Origin: Bacteroidales bacterium | GTDB taxonomy: Bacteria; Bacteroidota; Bacteroidia; Bacteroidales; UBA7960 | Length of the DNA stretch: 43,846 nucleotides | NCBI GenBank assembly: GCA_003550725.1 | Contig: PUKZ01000140.1 | Coordinates: 1 to 43,846 of the forward strand | Direction: 5' to 3' | Notes under the pieces: model-generated | The model's input: the letters and a program-made list of their open reading frames with translations, nothing else | Told to the model about the DNA's origin: nothing | Database searches by the model: none | In this document: positions 1-7,993 of the stretch, one piece after another | Layout: each line of letters opens with the position of its first letter | Position numbering within the stretch: the stretch's first letter is position 1 | Program-made: the position numbers and the translations under genes

Positions 1-9
1 CTCCGTTGT
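1..9 (-). rRNA. 16S rRNA, extreme 5' end only (gene runs off the left edge)
   Basis: Read on the minus strand, the window ends in ACAACGGAG, which in Bacteroidota directly precedes the conserved AGTTTGATCCTGGCTCAG start of 16S rRNA. The upstream leader (boxA-like site, hairpin, promoter box) fits an rRNA operon. Only about nine nucleotides of the mature RNA would lie in the window, so the call rests on the leader and this short match. The exact mature 5' end is inferred by alignment with the E. coli 5' end from memory. Confidence 0.72.
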
Positions 10-59
10 TAATTTTTCATAGAAAGTTTAATGCTGTTCTGGCTCCCTTTTTCTATAAT

Positions 60-120
60 CCTGTCGTTGACAGGGGCTTCAATTTGCTTCCGGTCGTCTA
101 TCTCATTTCTTTCAAAGAAC
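60..120 (-). promoter_or_regulatory. rRNA leader: boxA-like antitermination site and processing-type hairpin
   Basis: On the minus strand, GTTCTTTGAA (120-111) matches the boxA-like sequence typical of Bacteroidota rRNA leaders and spacers (compare E. coli TGCTCTTTAACA). About 36 bases downstream is a perfect 6-bp hairpin, CCTGTC-AAC-GACAGG (74-60). A boxA with a small hairpin between promoter and 16S is the normal layout for Nus-dependent antitermination. The assignment is by motif and position. Confidence 0.6.
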
Positions 121-174
121 TGTCAATAATTTTACCGCAAACCTTTTATTTTAAATCCCTTTGTTTGCGGTTTG

Positions 175-182
175 CAAAGGTA
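175..182 (-). promoter_or_regulatory. rRNA operon promoter, -7 box TACCTTTG
   Basis: Minus-strand TACCTTTG fits the Bacteroidota -7 consensus TAnnTTTG. It would start transcription near 168, about 160 bases before the 16S 5' end. A strongly A/T-rich stretch lies upstream (183-240), as expected for an UP-like element. A good -33 TTG at 19-21 bases is not seen. Confidence 0.55.
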
Positions 183-239
183 AGAACTTTTTTCAAAATA
201 AAAATAAAAAAAATAATTTTTTTACTAAATATTAATCCT

Positions 240-261
240 CATGCTTCATAAATAAAGCATG
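240..261 (-). terminator. terminator-like hairpin after the fused dehydrogenase gene
   Basis: CATGCTT (240-246) and AAGCATG (255-261) form a perfect 7-bp stem with an 8-base loop, 25 bases past the stop codon of the minus-strand gene. The run of T that follows on the minus strand is interrupted, so termination strength is uncertain. It sits between that gene and the rRNA promoter, where a terminator would be expected. Confidence 0.4.
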
Positions 262-285
262 TTGTATTAAAGACTAAAATCCGGT

Positions 286-3200
286 TTATTTGAATGCTGT
301 TTCAAGTAAAGCGTCACCTTCTAAACTAAGTCTATTAAAATAATCAGGCACTTCTTTGCCACTCAATTGGTCAACGTATAGTTTTGCAAGGTATTGCCCA
401 AGCATGTAGCCCTGCCCTCTAAGCCCAAGAAATAAACCTTTCTCAGTATCAATAATCATTCGGGGTTCTATATAGTAACCTGCCCACAATGCCTGAAAAC
501 CAACAGATGACAACTGTGGTATCCAATCTACAAAAATTTCAGAAACAATTTCTGCAAAATCTTTAGAATTGATTTTCAGATCTTTATCAGTCTCTGTAGG
601 CTCAACGAAAGGAGAAGCACATCCAATGACCTGGCCTGTATCTCCTAACTGTTGGCCATAAACAGCTGTAAAACCTTTGTATTTTCTTCGATCAATTACC
701 ATGTTCAATGGCTGCCCGTCCAATCCAAGCATAGGAAGTCGCCTTGTTATAAAAGCTTGATGTTTTACTGAAAACAAACCGGTTTCAATACCAAGCATAC
801 GAGCAAATTTTTCACCTTTATCACCCAAAGCATTTATAAAAACCGGGGTATGATATTCAATATATTCTCCTTCACGGGTTTTTAAAATGATCCTGTATAT
901 ATCATTTACTTTGTCAACATCTATTAGTTCAGTATTTTCAAGCAAAGAGCCGCCATTTTCCAATCCGATTTGCCGTAATGATTCTATTACTTTACCTGGC
1001 GTTGATTGCCAGCAGTCTTCAGCTTTTAAGGCAGCTATATAATTTTTATTATCTCTATTGAAAAAAGGGGAAATCTCTTTTTGAAATTCGTCCGGGAAGA
1101 CCATCTTTGCATTTTGCCATTTCATAGATTCCTCAAGAGTATTAAATGTTTCTTCGTCGTGTGCAAAAGTAATATAGTTAATTCTTCTGAAGTCAATATT
1201 TTTGTATTGCTGCAATTGTTCAAAAAGTTCGAGGTTATAGCGAGCAATTTCAGTGAGCTCAGGCAAACTAAAAGTAGAACGGCCTCCGGCAATATTTCTC
1301 CAGGATGAACCGAAACCGTAATTTGTCATTACCGGGTTATACCCTTCTTCTGCGAGAAATCTAAACAGAGAGCTACCCCCAATACCGCCTCCGGCAACAA
1401 ATGCCTTTGTTTCAAAAACTTTGCGAGTATTTTTTGCAGTATCGGTAAGAACTTTCTCACGTTTCATAGCAGGATATAGCTCACCAAGCAAAAGCTGATT
1501 TGCCAAAGGTGCACGAGGTGTCGATGTGCCGGTTAACTGTATTCCCAGAGCTTTCAGCTCGAGTTGCAGCCTTTTTATACAGCGTGTACCACGACAAGAA
1601 CCCATTCCCATATGAGTGTTATGCTTAATCTCTTCTACCGATATAAACTTACGATCTCCAATGAGTCTGAGAACTTCATCCATCCTTATGTCTTCACAAT
1701 GACACATATACACCTGGGATTCCTGTTTGTTTTTTTGCTTTTTTAATTCAAGTTTTTCCGGGTATTCTTCCTTGATGATAAAGCCCCTTACATTAAATTT
1801 ATCATCTTCAGTGATATTATCTGCTTTAATTCTCACTACATGTGTCAAATTCTTTTTTCGTAAAACTTTTTGAATAACACCATCACCAATAACATTAGCA
1901 TTGTTATCAACAAGAAACACATCTTTATTTTCTTCTACATCAAATTCAACGGGAAGGAAAAAAATGTTATTTTTGATATTATATCCAAATATTGCAAGCC
2001 CCGGGCATTGATATACGCACTCCATGCATCCGACACATTTATCATGATCAATTTCAACGGCAGTACTGGTAGAGGATTTGGTTATTGCGCCATACCGGCA
2101 GGCAAAAACACATGGGTTACATGCGAATCCATGCAAACAATCAACTATAACAAAAGGTTTTTCCAACCTGTCTTTACCGGGTAATATTGGTTTGTCAAGA
2201 ATTTTTACAGGATGCTGCTGAGAATCAATATAGTCTTTTGATAAAGTGAGGTAATCATCGTAATTATATTTCTTTTGTATGTTTTCAAGTATTTCGTATG
2301 CCACTTGCTTTCCCCTGAGTACTGCACTGGTTCCTTCACCGATCCTGATAGCATCACCGGCACCGTAGCAGTTACGTCCAAACATTTCCCGTCCTTTTAT
2401 TAGCAAAGAGTCATCAGGTACAAGCCCGGTACATATATTAATAACATCAATATTGTCTATTATTTTTTCTGTGCCGCTAATAGGCTTAAAGTTTTCCGCT
2501 TCGGCTATCAGGGCTCCTCTAATTCCATTTCCACTTTTGTTGGGCAATGCTTCAAGAATCATATGCGAAAGCATAACCGGGATGCCTAAGCGGCGTACTC
2601 TGTTTGCCTGAACCGGAAAACCGCCTTCATTTGGCATTGCTTCAATGATAGCCTTAACTTTTGCCCCTGCCTGTGTAAGCTGGTAACTGGTTAAATAACC
2701 TATATTGCCTGCTCCTACTGTAAGTACATTTTGTCCAAGCAAGGTTAATTCTATGTTCATCATTTTCTGTACTACCGCAGCAGTATATACTCCCGGTAGA
2801 TCATCGTTTTTAAAAGACGGCATAAAAGGAATTGCTCCTGATGCAACTACAAAATGGGAACAATCTATATAAAAAACCTCATCACTACGAATATCTTTAA
2901 CGGCTACACGGTTTCCTTCAAAAACATCCCATACGGTACAGTTTAACATAATACCTGAATGATCATCTCCTGCAAGAGTTTTGGCAATTTCAAACCCCCT
3001 CATCCCTCCATATTTTTTTTCTTTTTCGAAAAAGAAAAACTGGTGAGTTTGCATATTGAATTGGCCACCGATTTGCGAATTATTATCAACAACAATATTA
3101 CTTACGTTGTGCTCATTAAGAACCTCACGTGCTGCCAAACCGGCAGGCCCTGCCCCAATAATTACTACCTCAGTCTTATATATTTTAACTCCCTCTTTTT

Positions 3201-3516
3201 TGACATAAATCGATTTTTCGGGCACATATTCCCTGGGTATTCTTTTTACTTGCTTAACGTTATCACAATAGGTGATACATACACGCCTTACCACACCGTC
3301 TACAAGCATTTCACATGCTCCACATTTGCCAATTCCACACTCAAGACTCCTGCTACGTTTTTCGAGACTATAAGTATGAACAGGGAAACCCGCCTGGTGC
3401 AAAGCAGCTGCAATTGTAAAACCCTTCTCTCCTTTTACTTCTACTCCTTCAAAATTAAATTTGGTTAACCTTTCTTCTGGTATGGGAATGATCGGGTGAG
3501 TGGATAATTTATGCAT
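286..3516 (-). CDS. fused 2Fe-2S / FAD / 4Fe-4S / BFD-like / DAO-family dehydrogenase
   Basis: This 1076-residue cytoplasmic flavoprotein joins domains that are usually separate subunits. In order: a 2Fe-2S ferredoxin (Cys60, 65, 68, 80); a pyridine-nucleotide-disulfide-type FAD domain (GAGPAG at 121-126, second dinucleotide loop VGAGNIG at 267-273, GAGDA at 385-389); a ferredoxin-like 4Fe-4S segment (Cys460, 466, 469, 473 and Cys494, 497, 500, 504); a BFD-like 2Fe-2S domain (Cys605, 607, 641, 646); and a C-terminal DAO-type FAD oxidase (AGGGIGG from 708). The same parts occur as HcnA/HcnB/HcnC hydrogen cyanide synthase, as dye-linked proline dehydrogenases of Thermococcales, and in sarcosine/opine oxidases. 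Oxidation of an amino acid or N-methyl amino acid with electrons passed to a quinone or ferredoxin is the likely reaction, but the substrate cannot be read from sequence. It starts with ATG and is monocistronic. Confidence 0.85.
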   Translation of the reverse strand: MHKLSTHPIIPIPEERLTKFNFEGVEVKGEKGFTIAAALHQAGFPVHTYSLEKRSRSLECGIGKCGACEMLVDGVVRRVCITYCDNVKQVKRIPREYVPEKSIYVKKEGVKIYKTEVVIIGAGPAGLAAREVLNEHNVSNIVVDNNSQIGGQFNMQTHQFFFFEKEKKYGGMRGFEIAKTLAGDDHSGIMLNCTVWDVFEGNRVAVKDIRSDEVFYIDCSHFVVASGAIPFMPSFKNDDLPGVYTAAVVQKMMNIELTLLGQNVLTVGAGNIGYLTSYQLTQAGAKVKAIIEAMPNEGGFPVQANRVRRLGIPVMLSHMILEALPNKSGNGIRGALIAEAENFKPISGTEKIIDNIDVINICTGLVPDDSLLIKGREMFGRNCYGAGDAIRIGEGTSAVLRGKQVAYEILENIQKKYNYDDYLTLSKDYIDSQQHPVKILDKPILPGKDRLEKPFVIVDCLHGFACNPCVFACRYGAITKSSTSTAVEIDHDKCVGCMECVYQCPGLAIFGYNIKNNIFFLPVEFDVEENKDVFLVDNNANVIGDGVIQKVLRKKNLTHVVRIKADNITEDDKFNVRGFIIKEEYPEKLELKKQKNKQESQVYMCHCEDIRMDEVLRLIGDRKFISVEEIKHNTHMGMGSCRGTRCIKRLQLELKALGIQLTGTSTPRAPLANQLLLGELYPAMKREKVLTDTAKNTRKVFETKAFVAGGGIGGSSLFRFLAEEGYNPVMTNYGFGSSWRNIAGGRSTFSLPELTEIARYNLELFEQLQQYKNIDFRRINYITFAHDEETFNTLEESMKWQNAKMVFPDEFQKEISPFFNRDNKNYIAALKAEDCWQSTPGKVIESLRQIGLENGGSLLENTELIDVDKVNDIYRIILKTREGEYIEYHTPVFINALGDKGEKFARMLGIETGLFSVKHQAFITRRLPMLGLDGQPLNMVIDRRKYKGFTAVYGQQLGDTGQVIGCASPFVEPTETDKDLKINSKDFAEIVSEIFVDWIPQLSSVGFQALWAGYYIEPRMIIDTEKGLFLGLRGQGYMLGQYLAKLYVDQLSGKEVPDYFNRLSLEGDALLETAFK

Positions 3517-3590
3517 AATCCGGTTTATTTTTTAGGAATCCGTTTAATTACTAACAATATTAAAATTCATTTGTTTAATTAAATTTAGGG

Positions 3591-3598
3591 CAAAGGTA
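3591..3598 (-). promoter_or_regulatory. candidate promoter of the fused dehydrogenase, -7 box TACCTTTG
   Basis: Minus-strand TACCTTTG fits TAnnTTTG and is identical to the rRNA -7 box at 175-182. It would give a 5' UTR of about 65 bases before the ATG at 3516. No clear -33 TTG is present. Confidence 0.4.
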
Positions 3599-4079
3599 GG
3601 TTTTTTTAATAAAACCATTTAATGTTTTAAAATAGTGTTTTTGTAATTTAAATCTAAAAACACTGATTTTTTTCTGTGAAATTTATTAAGCTTATATGAT
3701 GTGGTTTTTTACAAAGCATTTTTAATTAAAAATAAGGGCTTTATAAAATGATCTAATTACAGTGCTTTTTTAAAAAAGCTAAGTCACAACAATTATTTAA
3801 GAAGTCATTTAATAAAGCAATTCGATAAAAATTTGCACCGTCAGTTAGCTAATAGGGTTGTTAAATTGACAAAGATTAAAAATTTACCTTACCATCATTT
3901 GTCGCCAATGCTTAAATTTACAACCAGTAATTTTGATAAGGCGAAAACAGTTGATGAAACATATAATAATATATATAATTGGGTTTTTATGATCAATTGA
4001 TTAATTACGGCAAAAAACCATGCCATATCACCCCAACCCTTTAGGGAGGAAAGAATTTTTACAAGAAAAATAAATTTAT
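3599..4079. other. A/T-rich intergenic region, nothing recognised
   Basis: About 480 bases lie between the divergent dehydrogenase and SagB-type genes. There is no coding potential on either strand, no tRNA-like fold and no direct-repeat array. The only structure seen is a short palindrome, CCCTTTAGGG, at 4036-4045, upstream of the candidate SagB-type promoter. Confidence 0.5.
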
Positions 4080-4087
4080 TATATTTG
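4080..4087 (+). promoter_or_regulatory. candidate promoter of the SagB-type gene, -7 box TATATTTG
   Basis: TATATTTG matches TAnnTTTG exactly. Transcription would start near 4094, giving a leader of about 30 bases before the ATG at 4125. The -33 region is T-rich but has no exact TTG at the expected spacing. Confidence 0.5.
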
Positions 4088-4124
4088 AACTAATATAAAC
4101 TATGTTACACAAAACAAAACAGAT

Positions 4125-4859
4125 ATGTTAAAAAAACATTTTTTTATCGGATCAATTTTTTTATTATTAATTATATTGGGCGGTATATTTAGCCTGGCTA
4201 CCCAATGCGCAACTCCAGACAATTCTAAAGAAAACGAAAGAAATTTTAACTTTAAAACAAAAGAAACTATGCAATTGCCCGATCCTGTTAAAGATGGTGA
4301 TATGAGTCTTGAAAAAACTTTAACTTTAAGAAGATCCAAAAGAAGTTATACTGATGAGCCATTAACTATTGAGCAAATCAGCCAGCTTCTGTGGTCGGCT
4401 CAAGGTGTTACAAGTGAACGGGGTTTCCGTACAGCCCCCACTGCTGGTGGCACATTACCACTGGAGATGTTTTTTGTAGTCAATAACGTTGATGATTTAA
4501 AGCAGGGTATTTATCAATATCATCCTGATGATCACTCTATTTCGCTTATAAGAGAAGGATATTATTCTGATGATTTAACACGGGCATGTATGGGTCAATC
4601 AATGGTTAGAGATGCCAGTGTAAATTTTATATTTGGTGCAGTTTATGAGCGTACCACAAGCCGTTATGGAGAGAGAGGATACAGATATGTATACAATGAA
4701 ATTGGCCATGCATCACAAAACTTACACCTTCAAGCAGCATCATTAGATCTTGGTACTGTGGTAATAGGTGCGTATGATGATGATGAAGTTGAAAGAATTT
4801 TAGATCTGGATCCTGAAATAAATATTTTATATATTATGCCGGTAGGTAATATTAACTAA
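4125..4859 (+). CDS. membrane-anchored SagB/ThcOx-type nitroreductase-family protein
   Basis: This is a 244-residue flavin-dependent oxidoreductase of the SagB-type dehydrogenase branch of the nitroreductase superfamily. An N-terminal hydrophobic segment (8-26) exports or anchors it. The Cys at 28 is preceded by ATQ, a poor lipobox, so a signal anchor is likelier than a lipoprotein. The FMN-binding landmarks are RRSKRSY (69-75), TAPTAGG (103-109) and the helix region around 183-207 ending in the nearly invariant LG-TVVIGAYDD stretch. Family members oxidise azolines in thiazole/oxazole peptide synthesis when next to YcaO and SagC-like genes. No such partners or precursor peptide are here, and the neighbours are unrelated. 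A stand-alone periplasmic-face reductase of unknown substrate is the safest reading. Confidence 0.8.
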   Translation: MLKKHFFIGSIFLLLIILGGIFSLATQCATPDNSKENERNFNFKTKETMQLPDPVKDGDMSLEKTLTLRRSKRSYTDEPLTIEQISQLLWSAQGVTSERGFRTAPTAGGTLPLEMFFVVNNVDDLKQGIYQYHPDDHSISLIREGYYSDDLTRACMGQSMVRDASVNFIFGAVYERTTSRYGERGYRYVYNEIGHASQNLHLQAASLDLGTVVIGAYDDDEVERILDLDPEINILYIMPVGNIN

Positions 4860-4905
4860 AAAACTGGAAGATCAAGTTTGAAAGCATAATGTAAATAATT
4901 GTAAA

Positions 4906-6315
4906 TTACAGTGGCATACTGATTCCTGTGGATAATGATAAGCCAAATGGGAAAACATTATATTCTTTACCTTGCGTCATTGAGGTAACAAACATATTAG
5001 CAGTCGGCTCGAGATGAAAATTAATATTGTTCGACACGGGTACTAAAAAAGCAACTCCGCCGGAAACGCTCACGTTCCAGTTTCTTACTAAAGCAGTTTT
5101 CCCGATGGAGTTTCTTATGCCATCTTGTTTTAAAACAACGCTATTAGTAACCAAATAATTAAAGCCAACTCCGCCCTTTAACTGAATTTTAGTTTGCCGA
5201 TCATAAAGATTATATCGTAAAACAACAGGGATTTCAATAAATCCGAGATGTTGGTTTAATCTATCGCCTTTTTCCCGCAATTCGAAATTATCGGGGTCGT
5301 CATACCCCCGTCTCATCTTGACACGATCAGAGTGGACATCATCAAAATATAGTGTGGGATCATTAAAGCTTATCTCACCCATTGAAGTTATAACTGATTG
5401 AGGATGGCCAAAATCCAAAGAGCCATCACCAAAAAGCGGTCTTCTTTGCCTGTCATTGTAAACACGGATATTTCGAATAGACTGCCCCATTCTTACATAA
5501 GATAAGCCACTTTCCATTTCAATTCTTTCATTTAGGCTATATTTGAAATTCAAACCCAAATTATATGTAATAAGATGGTTTTCATTTTGTTCTAAAATAG
5601 TTTTGGCGCCCACAAGGTCTTTAGGGTTGGAAGAATTAATCCTGAATGCGTATTGAGGTGATGCATTTACGTATAAAGTCCAGGGGCTGGTATATTCAGC
5701 ATGATCATCAAAAACACCATCTCCAACCAATTCAACAGATGCAAGCATATCATCAATTGAAGGCTCATCTCTATGGATGGAAACTTCTCCGACTTCAATT
5801 TTTTGATAATCAGCATAAGTTGGCTCTATAAAATCAATTTGTTGTAAAGGCTCATCGGCGGGCTCTGTAATTGTATCATTTTGTTGTTTCTCCTTAATGT
5901 AAAAGTCTTCTTTTTCGATACCCTCAATATCTTCCTCGGCTATCAAAAGATCCGGATCATCTTCATAGATGGGAGCGGTTTTTTCAGGAACTTGTCTGGC
6001 CGGTTTTTTATGTATTTCAGGCCTGATACTTTCAGATAAAGTAATAGGATCCAAACTTTCAGGTTTTGCAAAATGTTCTGCCTCATAGGCAACTTCTTCA
6101 TGTACCGCATTTTTATATATAAATTCATAACCACCCCATGCAGAGGCAATCAAAAGCAGAAATGCAGCAGCATATCTAACATATTGCTTCCAACCCAAAT
6201 TTTTGTTGTTCTCTAACCTGTACTCCAACCGATCCCATAGATCAGCTGGCGGCTGGGGTTGATAGCCTTCGAGTTTTTTCTTTATAATATTTTCAAAGTT
6301 TTCTTTTTTATTCAT
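4906..6315 (-). CDS. anti-sigma-like N-terminus fused to outer-membrane beta-barrel-type domain
   Basis: A 469-residue protein, 77 bases downstream of the ECF sigma gene and probably co-transcribed with it. Residues 1-45 resemble the cytoplasmic segment of Bacteroidota anti-sigma/sigma-partner proteins, with the PPADLWDRLE motif at 22-31. One transmembrane helix follows (about 46-66), then a long acidic, proline-containing linker (70-205). Residues about 209-469 alternate like the PorT-type outer-membrane beta-barrel domain (PF13568-like), with NYLV, GLSYVRMG and terminal LSTGISMPL strands. A protein with an inner-membrane helix cannot also insert an ordinary barrel in the outer membrane, unless the linker spans the periplasm or the barrel-like domain is soluble. 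Regulation of the upstream sigma factor is inferred from operon context. Confidence 0.7.
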   Translation of the reverse strand: MNKKENFENIIKKKLEGYQPQPPADLWDRLEYRLENNKNLGWKQYVRYAAAFLLLIASAWGGYEFIYKNAVHEEVAYEAEHFAKPESLDPITLSESIRPEIHKKPARQVPEKTAPIYEDDPDLLIAEEDIEGIEKEDFYIKEKQQNDTITEPADEPLQQIDFIEPTYADYQKIEVGEVSIHRDEPSIDDMLASVELVGDGVFDDHAEYTSPWTLYVNASPQYAFRINSSNPKDLVGAKTILEQNENHLITYNLGLNFKYSLNERIEMESGLSYVRMGQSIRNIRVYNDRQRRPLFGDGSLDFGHPQSVITSMGEISFNDPTLYFDDVHSDRVKMRRGYDDPDNFELREKGDRLNQHLGFIEIPVVLRYNLYDRQTKIQLKGGVGFNYLVTNSVVLKQDGIRNSIGKTALVRNWNVSVSGGVAFLVPVSNNINFHLEPTANMFVTSMTQGKEYNVFPFGLSLSTGISMPL

Positions 6316-6392
6316 CTTTTACAAATACCGTTTTTAAAAACTAAGAAAAAACACTTTCAACAATTAATGAATTTATTTTTATGTAATGTTCT

Positions 6393-6953
6393 TTATTTTA
6401 GAACAACATTTGATAATTTACTTACTTTTTTTTCACTCTTTAGCTTGTTCCTAAGAATATTACGCGCCCTTGAATAATTTGTTCTCGATGTATTATCAGA
6501 TATTTTTAAAGTTTCCGATATTTCCTTGTGAGAATACCCTTCTATTGCAAACATGTTAAAGACAATTCTGTACTGAGAAGGTAATGATTGAATAATTTCT
6601 ATCAGTTCATTTAATTCTAATTTATCATATTCAACTGTTTGCTCATTATAATCTAATTCATTATCTAGCGTATTAACACCAAGGTTTGAAATTTTCTCAC
6701 GATACTTTTGTATAGCAGCATTAATCATAATACGTCTTATCCACCCTTCAAAAGAACCTTTATTTTTATAATTCTGCAGGTTTGCAAAGACATTAATAAA
6801 TCCATCCTGCAAAATATCTTGTGCATCATGATGATTTTTTGCATAGCGCATACAAATACCATACATTTTTGCAGAAAACAGATCGTATAGTTGTTTTTGG
6901 GCTTTTCGCCTGTTTTTAAGGCAGCCCTTTATTATATCATCAATGGATTCCAC
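6393..6953 (-). CDS. ECF-type RNA polymerase sigma factor
   Basis: A 186-residue sigma-70 family protein of the extracytoplasmic-function type. Region 2 contains the conserved helix DAQDILQDGFINVF and GWIRRIMINAAIQKYR, which binds core polymerase and the -10 element. Region 4 runs from SLPSQYRIVFNMFAIEGYSHKEIS to the DNA-recognition helix DNTSRTNYSRARNILR. The frame stays open upstream to a TTG at 7028, but a -7 promoter box lies at 6994-7001, inside that extension. The GTG at 6953, giving VESIDDIIKGC, matches the usual start of these proteins and was chosen. The downstream anti-sigma-like gene suggests an envelope-responsive pair. Confidence 0.88.
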   Translation of the reverse strand: MESIDDIIKGCLKNRRKAQKQLYDLFSAKMYGICMRYAKNHHDAQDILQDGFINVFANLQNYKNKGSFEGWIRRIMINAAIQKYREKISNLGVNTLDNELDYNEQTVEYDKLELNELIEIIQSLPSQYRIVFNMFAIEGYSHKEISETLKISDNTSRTNYSRARNILRNKLKSEKKVSKLSNVVLK

Positions 6954-6993
6954 CGGGTAATTTCTACATTTTGTTTTAACAATCAATATATAA

Positions 6994-7001
6994 CAAATAT
7001 A
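6994..7001 (-). promoter_or_regulatory. promoter of the sigma-factor operon, -7 box TATATTTG
   Basis: Minus-strand TATATTTG fits TAnnTTTG exactly. A TTG 24 bases further upstream (7028-7026) could be a loosely spaced -33 element. Transcription would start near 6987, 34 bases before the GTG chosen as the sigma-factor start. This decides against the TTG start at 7028. Confidence 0.5.
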
Positions 7002-7121
7002 CGAAAGAAAAAACAAATTATTTGACAATTACCCAATGAAAATAATTTTTCACTTATTCATTCTGCAATAAATAATCAACAATCAGCCTGGCAAAAAATT
7101 TTTTACTACTTTATTTCATTG

Positions 7122-7901
7122 TCACCAACTTCTAAACCTTTTGCCATCTAATGTATAAAGAACGATACTCAAAGAATCCCGATGTTTATTACCGAATTTT
7201 CCAACAAGTTCTTCAAGTTTTGTATTATCTTCAGGATACTTAAAAATGAATTTTTGTATAAAATTAGTTCTGTAATCTTCAGGAGGCATTATTTCTCCTG
7301 TATGATCTATTTCAAAATATTTATATTTTCCCGGCCTGTAGGTATATTGATAGGCTCCAAGGTTTTTGAGCGAATCAATGAAATCTTTGGCTAATAATTT
7401 TGAAGATCTTTCATCATAACCAATTGTTCCCCAGATTGTGTTTTTTGGTATCCTATTTAGCAAAGTATCAATGATTTGAATCCGATTTTGCTTTTCGAAG
7501 TCAATTCTATAATACTCAGGGTTGACTGTTAAATAGCCATAACTTTTTTCACCTTCAACTTTGATTTCAAGTTCATATGTGCCCTCTTCCAAATTACCAA
7601 GGTCAATTTTTGTTCGGGCAGGCCCAAGGGCCGGTGATACAATATCAGGAATAATTATGGAATTAAATTCAATATTAATTCTACCGGGTTGTTTATCTAT
7701 TGATTTACCGATTTGATAATTGTAATTCTTATATTCGCGTTCAGTTTCACAGTGAAGGTAAAGTTTACTGTCTACACTGTCAACCACCTCATCCATCTTA
7801 ATCAAAATATCGGAATCAATTTTTTTATCGGCAGTAAAAATATTTTGGCAAATCAAAATAAATATCAAAAAAATTAATCCCTTATTTATCAATAGTCTCA
7901 T
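7122..7901 (-). CDS. exported protein of unknown function
   Basis: 259 residues, not recognised. A signal peptide is clear (MRLLINKGLIFLIFILICQN, cleavage probably near residue 23). The mature part has a beta-rich segment (about 90-127, including LEEGTYELEIKV) that could be a small Ig- or carbohydrate-binding-like sandwich, followed by a mixed alpha/beta region rich in Tyr and Lys. No catalytic motif is evident. It is monocistronic or weakly linked to the sigma operon; the 168-base gap upstream of the sigma start carries that gene's promoter reading away from it. It is probably periplasmic. Confidence 0.6.
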   Translation of the reverse strand: MRLLINKGLIFLIFILICQNIFTADKKIDSDILIKMDEVVDSVDSKLYLHCETEREYKNYNYQIGKSIDKQPGRINIEFNSIIIPDIVSPALGPARTKIDLGNLEEGTYELEIKVEGEKSYGYLTVNPEYYRIDFEKQNRIQIIDTLLNRIPKNTIWGTIGYDERSSKLLAKDFIDSLKNLGAYQYTYRPGKYKYFEIDHTGEIMPPEDYRTNFIQKFIFKYPEDNTKLEELVGKFGNKHRDSLSIVLYTLDGKRFRSW

Positions 7902-7993
7902 AAAAACTTATTTTTTATATGATATTAGTGTTATAAAACATTTTATATTAGTATATTACGTCAATATAATAATATTATACTCAATGAATTTTT

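Noticed and set aside
6-251. 81-residue plus-strand open frame at the left edge
   Set aside because: It runs antisense through the rRNA leader, promoter and A/T-rich upstream region, and is not protein-like.
2959-3468. 169-residue plus-strand open frame
   Set aside because: It lies antisense within the FAD and ferredoxin domains of the fused dehydrogenase, whose motifs are unmistakable.
286-3516. Naming the fused enzyme hydrogen cyanide synthase
   Set aside because: Domain order resembles HcnABC, but the extra 4Fe-4S module and the shared architecture with proline and sarcosine enzymes leave the substrate open.
6954-7028. 25-residue N-terminal extension of the sigma factor from a TTG
   Set aside because: It contains the TATATTTG promoter box at 6994-7001 and has no family similarity; the GTG at 6953 fits better.
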